Assembly: GCA_942491535.1 (NCBI GenBank)
Contig: CALOBV010000025.1
Location: forward strand, 62,001 to 126,000
Direction: 5' to 3'
Source: JAUVKT01 sp942491535
Lineage (GTDB): Bacteria > Bacteroidota > Bacteroidia > Bacteroidales > VadinHA17
Length of the DNA: 64,000 bases
The notes under the pieces were generated by a model, which searched no databases, was not told where the DNA came from, and was given only the letters and a program-made list of their open reading frames with translations. The translations under genes and the position numbers were made by a program. The first letter of the stretch is position 1; every line of letters starts with the position of its first letter. This document shows, in pieces, positions 60,266 to 64,000 of this stretch.

Positions 60266-60292
60266 AAAAAAAAAACCGGGAAGGTGTCCCGG
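60266..60292 (-). terminator. Terminator-like hairpin in a divergent gap
   Basis: On the minus strand the order is CCGGGA, a 5-base loop CACCT, TCCCGG, then ten T bases. This is a textbook intrinsic terminator pointing left, yet no minus-strand gene is known upstream of it, and the lipoprotein start lies 58 bases downstream. Attenuation of the lipoprotein or the 3' end of an unseen small RNA would explain it. Confidence 0.65.
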
Positions 60293-60533
60293 CTCTTCGA
60301 AGGTAGAATTTAGGTTAATTTAGGGTAATTAGGGTATTTGGGCATTTGTTCAGTTCCTTTAACTAATTACACACTTAAGATGTATATGCAATAGGAATGG
60401 TTGCGTTTGATAAGTATATATTTATTAAAAGTTGTTATTGTTTTGTATTTATGTCTGAAAAACAGGTGTTTATAAAAACATTAAATTGTGAAAAAATTGA
60501 TTGGAACTTAATGGACTCACAGATATTTTATTC

Positions 60534-60541
60534 TATTTTTG
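60534..60541 (+). promoter_or_regulatory. Putative -7 element of the TPR operon
   Basis: TATTTTTG matches TAnnTTTG, 33 bases before the ATG at 60575. No clear -33 TTTG is seen at 19-21 bases, so it may need an activator or be weak. Confidence 0.6.
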
Positions 60542-60574
60542 CAACTTGTAGCCCTTTAAGAGTAAATAAACAAT

Positions 60575-61972
60575 ATGGAAGAAGACAGATTAGGATTTGC
60601 CGATGAGGATGTGAGTGGTGTTGTTGAACGCTATGAAAGTATGCGGAAGAATAACGAGAGTGCCTTCTTTGATGTCGTTGAATTTGAGGCTATTATAGAT
60701 TACTACCTCGAAAATAACGATGTAACTTATGCATTTGAGGCATCGGAGGCAGCATACAGACAGCACCCTAATTCAGTGTCGCTTCAACTTAGAAGGGCGA
60801 AGGTTCTTATAGATAAAGGCAGGGCTGTTGAGGCATTGAAGACTATCAAGATTATTGAGAGTCTTGAACCTGATAATTTCGAAGTTTTTTTAATAAAAGG
60901 TGCTGCACTTGGAATGATGGGGGATATTCAGGGCACCAAAAAGAATTTTGATATAGCGCTAACGATTGATAAGAATGACGAATCGACCATCCTGCTGAGC
61001 ATTACCTCAATACTATATAATCTTAATCACTATAAGCTACTGCTGCCCTACCTCGAAAGACTTATTGCACTTGAACCTGATTATCCTGCCCATATTTATG
61101 ATATGGCTTATGCTTATGAAAGGTTGGAGGAATATGAGAAGGCAATTGACTATTATAATATCTATTTAAATAAAGCTCCATATTCGGATAATGCCTGGTA
61201 TAATCTTGGTATTTTGTACAATAAGACTAACAGGCTAAAAGAATCAGTAGATGCATATGATTTTGCACTGGCTGTAAATCCGGATAATATTTTTGCTCTG
61301 TTTAATAAGGGTAATATTTTATATAATATTGGCGAATATGCTCAGGCTCTTGAGGTCTACCTTGAGTATCTTGACTTCGAAGGAGAGAGTTCGGAAGCAC
61401 TTACCTATGCTGCAGAGTGTTTCGACAAAACCGGTGAGAGGGATATTGCTTTAAAGTACTACCAGGAGGCTATAGATCTCGATCCTGAGTTCTCTGAGCC
61501 CTGGTTTGGTCTTGGTGTAATCTATCTTTCTGAAAATAAGAAGGATGAAGCAATATATTACCTGAAAAAGGCTGTAAACCTCGATAATACTAACCCGGAG
61601 TACCTGTACTTTCAGGGGAAGGCACAGGTAAAATTCCTTGAAAGCAAAGCTGCCCTCAGATCATTTATGTCGGCACTGAAACTGGATCCCTTCTATGATA
61701 ATGTATGGGTTGATATGGGTCATCTGATAATTACTGAAGGATTGTATTTCAAGGTTCTTCCCCTTCTTCTGAAGGCCTTGAAGGTAACAGGGGATGTTCA
61801 CGGGCTAAGATATGTTATTGCATCATCTTACCTCTACTGTGGAGAAGTTGATAAGTGCTATTACCACCTTTCCAAAGCAATGCTTCTATCCGATAATTCA
61901 CTAAAGGATTTCAGAAAATTATTCCCTGAGCATCTCTTAAATGAGAATCTTAAACAACTTTTAAATATTTAA
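60575..61972 (+). CDS. Tetratricopeptide-repeat protein
   Basis: The protein has 465 residues, almost entirely tandem TPR units of 34 residues: the W/Y-x2-L/G-x-[YF] pattern recurs, as in AYAYERLEEYEKAIDYYNIYLNKAP, AWYNLGILYNKTNRLKESVDAYDFALAVNP, ALFNKGNILYNIGEYAQALEVY and PWFGLGVIYLSENKKDEAIYYLKKAVNL. No signal peptide or membrane span is visible, so it is cytoplasmic and likely a protein-binding scaffold. It is the first gene of an apparent operon with phosphosulfolactate synthase (10-base gap), DUF368 and aroE. The partner is unknown. Confidence 0.9.
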   Translation: MEEDRLGFADEDVSGVVERYESMRKNNESAFFDVVEFEAIIDYYLENNDVTYAFEASEAAYRQHPNSVSLQLRRAKVLIDKGRAVEALKTIKIIESLEPDNFEVFLIKGAALGMMGDIQGTKKNFDIALTIDKNDESTILLSITSILYNLNHYKLLLPYLERLIALEPDYPAHIYDMAYAYERLEEYEKAIDYYNIYLNKAPYSDNAWYNLGILYNKTNRLKESVDAYDFALAVNPDNIFALFNKGNILYNIGEYAQALEVYLEYLDFEGESSEALTYAAECFDKTGERDIALKYYQEAIDLDPEFSEPWFGLGVIYLSENKKDEAIYYLKKAVNLDNTNPEYLYFQGKAQVKFLESKAALRSFMSALKLDPFYDNVWVDMGHLIITEGLYFKVLPLLLKALKVTGDVHGLRYVIASSYLYCGEVDKCYYHLSKAMLLSDNSLKDFRKLFPEHLLNENLKQLLNI

Positions 61973-61982
61973 CTACTGAAAA

Positions 61983-62753
61983 ATGAGTATAACACTACCA
62001 TATTTGCCCACCAGGAGCAAGAAGCCCAGGAGCAATGGTCTCACAATGATCATGGATAAGGGTTTAAGTATTGCAGAAGCCGAAAACATGATGAGTGTCG
62101 GGAGCGAATTAATAGATTTTGTAAAGCTGGGATTTGGAACAGCCCTTGTTACACCAGGGGTGAAAGAGAAGATAGAGATCTATAAAAATGCAGGTACCAT
62201 ACCCTACCTGGGAGGAACGCTGTTTGAAGCATATGTTATTCGTGGAAAGTATAAGGAGTACCTTGAACTGATGGAGTATTTTAACCTGAATATGGCTGAA
62301 ATATCGGACGGATCATTTGAAATGCCACAGGAAGATAAATTAATGTATATCAAGGATATGTCTAAGCATTATACTGTTATCTCTGAGGTTGGATCAAAAA
62401 AGAAGGATGTTGTATATTCTCCGGAAGAATGGGTAAGTATGATGTCATCTGAACTTGAAGCCGGTTCGTTAAAAGTGATAGCTGAAGCGCGTGAGAGTGG
62501 TACTACCGGGATTTATAACAGCGATGGTACAACGAATAATGCACTGATTGAATCAATAGCCGAGCATATATCCCTGGATAATATTCTCTGGGAAGCACCG
62601 GTGAAATCTCAGCAGGCATGGTTTATCAAGGAGTTCGGTCATAATGTTAATCTTGGTAATATTGCACCAAATGAGATAATTGCCCTTGAAGCATTAAGAT
62701 GTGGTTTGAGAGGGGATACATTTTTCCAGTTCCTTCCTGATGAGATGAAATAA
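61983..62753 (+). CDS. Phosphosulfolactate synthase (ComA) family protein
   Basis: The protein has 256 residues. The family adds sulfite to phosphoenolpyruvate to give phosphosulfolactate, the first step of coenzyme M synthesis in methanogens, with homologues in bacteria. Signature regions are GLTMIMDKGLSIAEAE, IDFVKLGFGTALVTP, PYLGGTLFEAYVIRGK, EISDGSFEMP, VISEVGSKKKD and WEAPVKSQQAWFIKEFG. It occurs between a TPR protein and DUF368, with gaps of 10 and 6 bases. A bacterial product could be sulfolactate or a sulfonolipid precursor. The actual role in this phylum is not established. Confidence 0.85.
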   Translation: MSITLPYLPTRSKKPRSNGLTMIMDKGLSIAEAENMMSVGSELIDFVKLGFGTALVTPGVKEKIEIYKNAGTIPYLGGTLFEAYVIRGKYKEYLELMEYFNLNMAEISDGSFEMPQEDKLMYIKDMSKHYTVISEVGSKKKDVVYSPEEWVSMMSSELEAGSLKVIAEARESGTTGIYNSDGTTNNALIESIAEHISLDNILWEAPVKSQQAWFIKEFGHNVNLGNIAPNEIIALEALRCGLRGDTFFQFLPDEMK

Positions 62754-62759
62754 GACTGA

Positions 62760-63689
62760 ATGACTAAAGCAAGAAAATACTTCCTGCTTCTTCTGAAGGG
62801 AATAAGTATGGGTGCAGCTGATGTGGTGCCTGGTGTGTCGGGAGGGACAATAGCACTGATTACAGGTATCTACAGGGAACTGGTTGATTCTCTTAAATCT
62901 GTTGATATTGAAGCTTTTAAGCATCTGTTAAGTTTCCGGTTCAAGAAATTCTGGGAAAGGGTTAATGGTACTTTCCTTGTCTTTGTCTTTGGTGGAATAC
63001 TTATTAGCATCTTCTCGCTTGCCAGGCTGCTTAAGTTCTTATTAAGCAGTTATCCGGTATATATCTGGTCTTTCTTTTTCGGTCTTATTATTGCCTCTGC
63101 TTTTCTTGTTATCAGGTCGATAAAAGAATGGAGCATTTACGATTATATTGCCTTGCTTACAGGTGTTGTAATTATGTTTGTAATTACTCAATTTTCTCCT
63201 GCAGAAACAACAGAAGCTTACTGGTTTATATTTATAGCAGGTGCAATTGCAATCTGTGCTATGATACTTCCGGGTATTTCCGGAGCATTTATCCTTCTTA
63301 TACTGGGTAAGTACCAGTTTATCCTGGGTGCGGTGAGCGACCTGAATATCCCGGTATTACTGGTTTTTGGGCTTGGTGTTGTAAGCGGTCTGCTAGGTTT
63401 TTCGAGGTTTCTTTCATTCCTTCTGAGTAAGTATTACAGGCTCACTATGGCAGTGCTTGCAGGTTTTATAATTGGGTCTTTGAATAAAATATGGCCATGG
63501 AAGGAAACCCTGAGCGAAAGAATGAATTCACATGGTGAGATAGTTCCTGTGATCCAGAAAAATATTCTACCTACCGCCTATTATGATATCACAGGATCAG
63601 ATCCTCACATTTTTGCCGCTCTACTGCTTATGATAGCAGCTATCTTGTTTGTTGTCGTACTCGACCTTATTGGAAAAAAAATAAAATGA
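62760..63689 (+). CDS. DUF368 membrane protein, undecaprenyl-phosphate translocase (PopT-like)
   Basis: The protein has 309 residues with about eight or nine transmembrane helices and two pseudo-repeated halves. The DUF368 signature KGISMGAADVVPGVSGGTIALITGIYREL opens the protein, and a related ICAMILPGISGAFILLILGKYQFI occurs in the second half. DUF368 proteins were recently shown to recycle undecaprenyl phosphate across the membrane for cell-wall and surface polymer synthesis. It overlaps aroE by the ATGA at 63686-63689, so both are translated from one message with the upstream TPR and ComA-like genes. Confidence 0.9.
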   Translation: MTKARKYFLLLLKGISMGAADVVPGVSGGTIALITGIYRELVDSLKSVDIEAFKHLLSFRFKKFWERVNGTFLVFVFGGILISIFSLARLLKFLLSSYPVYIWSFFFGLIIASAFLVIRSIKEWSIYDYIALLTGVVIMFVITQFSPAETTEAYWFIFIAGAIAICAMILPGISGAFILLILGKYQFILGAVSDLNIPVLLVFGLGVVSGLLGFSRFLSFLLSKYYRLTMAVLAGFIIGSLNKIWPWKETLSERMNSHGEIVPVIQKNILPTAYYDITGSDPHIFAALLLMIAAILFVVVLDLIGKKIK

Positions 63690-64000
63690 AGATTTTCGGC
63701 CTGATAGGATACCCTCTCGGACATTCTTTTTCTTCTGCATTCTTTAAGGAGAAATTCAGGAATGAAGGACATAATGCCCTGTATAAGAATTTTGAGATAT
63801 CATCTCTTTCTGAGCTGACTGTGATACTTGAATCGAATAAAAAGCTTGTGGGACTGAATGTGACCATCCCTTATAAGAGCGACATTATCAAGTATATGGA
63901 CGACCTTCATCCTCTTGCAGCTGAAATTGGGGCAGTTAATGTGGTCCGCATTATCAGGGATAAGAATTCGACTAAACTGGTGGGTTATAATACAGATATA
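63686..64000 (+). CDS. aroE: Shikimate dehydrogenase (partial, cut by window end)
   Basis: The first 105 residues are visible. The start MKIFGLIGYPLGHSFSSAFF carries the shikimate-binding SxS pattern, and the substrate-binding NVTIPYK (61-67 region) and GAVNVVR follow, ending at GYNTDI. It reduces 3-dehydroshikimate with NADPH in aromatic amino acid synthesis. The ATG overlaps the DUF368 stop (ATGA). The Rossmann domain lies beyond the window. Confidence 0.95.
   Translation, partial: MKIFGLIGYPLGHSFSSAFFKEKFRNEGHNALYKNFEISSLSELTVILESNKKLVGLNVTIPYKSDIIKYMDDLHPLAAEIGAVNVVRIIRDKNSTKLVGYNTDI

Larger units (their letters stand above)
60208..60574. other. Divergent intergenic region with leader hairpin and TPR promoter
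   Basis: This 367-base gap lies between a minus-strand lipoprotein gene and a plus-strand TPR gene. It holds the terminator-like hairpin at 60266-60292, a short GGTTAATTTAGGGTAATTAG-type direct repetition at about 60309-60335, and the TPR promoter element at 60534-60541. I found no CAAAnnTA (minus-strand -7) match, so the lipoprotein promoter is not identified. A 69-codon plus-strand frame at 60397-60606 is judged spurious. Confidence 0.5.

Noticed and set aside
60397..60606. A 69-codon plus-strand open frame before the TPR gene
   Set aside because: It contains the TPR promoter element and overlaps the TPR start in another frame; the sequence is cysteine- and lysine-rich without any pattern of a real protein.
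1..64000. tRNA, rRNA or prophage segments
   Set aside because: I found no cloverleaf-like gene ends, rRNA cores, integrases or phage structural genes; the intergenic gaps are short and AT-rich. A covariance-model scan would be needed to exclude small RNAs.

Overview
The window is AT-rich chromosomal DNA from a member of the Bacteroidota, probably an anaerobic Bacteroidia of the Bacteroidales/Marinilabiliales kind. Four things point there: repeated TAnnTTTG (-7) promoter elements, some with a TTTG/TTG about 20 bases upstream; no Shine-Dalgarno signals; lineage-typical families (LptD_2-type LptD, DUF6913, GldI-like PPIase, recF next to a DUF721 gene, secA of about 1100 residues); and a tungsten-type aldehyde:ferredoxin oxidoreductase. 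The density is that of a core genome. I see no phage, insertion sequence, CRISPR array, tRNA or rRNA.

Layout. 1-3.1 kb: end of an unidentified gene, a MurU-like nucleotidyltransferase, then a Crp/Fnr regulator divergent from an unusual thioredoxin/thioredoxin-reductase pair, with an FNR-like palindrome between them. 3.2-5.7 kb: aldehyde oxidoreductase with a Tat-signal four-cluster ferredoxin. 5.8-7.5 kb: mnmA and an acetyltransferase. 7.6-14.7 kb: AddA/AddB-type helicase-nuclease genes flanking a YhcC-type radical SAM gene. 14.7-16.4 kb: a potassium channel fused to an 18-unit, 12-residue solenoid. 16.6-21.9 kb: ribH, a TPR membrane protein, recF, DUF721, ndk, nrnA and two FKBP lipoproteins. 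22-31 kb: a secreted BNR-repeat protein, an RsmI-like methylase, a frameshifted metallo-hydrolase, a small lipoprotein, a large secreted SUMF1-domain protein and galK. 31-39.7 kb: dnaA directly abutting galK, MlaD/amidase genes, lptD, two RidA genes (one a lipoprotein) and rplI-rpsR-rpsF. 39.9-48.5 kb: dnaX with an A10 tract, a hybrid sensor kinase and response regulator, ferritin and secA. 48.5-55 kb: dapA, DUF6913, ligA, a CDF transporter, a frameshifted Memo-AMMECR1 fusion and an orphan SiaC-like protein. 55-64 kb: argS, ffh, folD, a PD40 lipoprotein, then a TPR - phosphosulfolactate synthase - DUF368 - aroE operon cut by the window end.

Most genes are housekeeping: DNA replication and repair (dnaA, dnaX, recF, DUF721, ligA, addAB), translation (rplI, rpsR, rpsF, argS, mnmA), protein export (ffh, secA), and the envelope (lptD, MCE protein, amidase, DUF368). 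The most interesting signals are the solenoid-gated channel architecture, the redox locus with non-canonical active sites, the A10 slippage candidate at the domain III/IV boundary of dnaX, two other genes broken at coding-strand A-runs, the heptanucleotide intergenic arrays, the tandem cytoplasmic/lipoprotein RidA pair, and a terminator-like hairpin inside a divergent intergenic region. None is proven by sequence alone; each entry says what would settle it.
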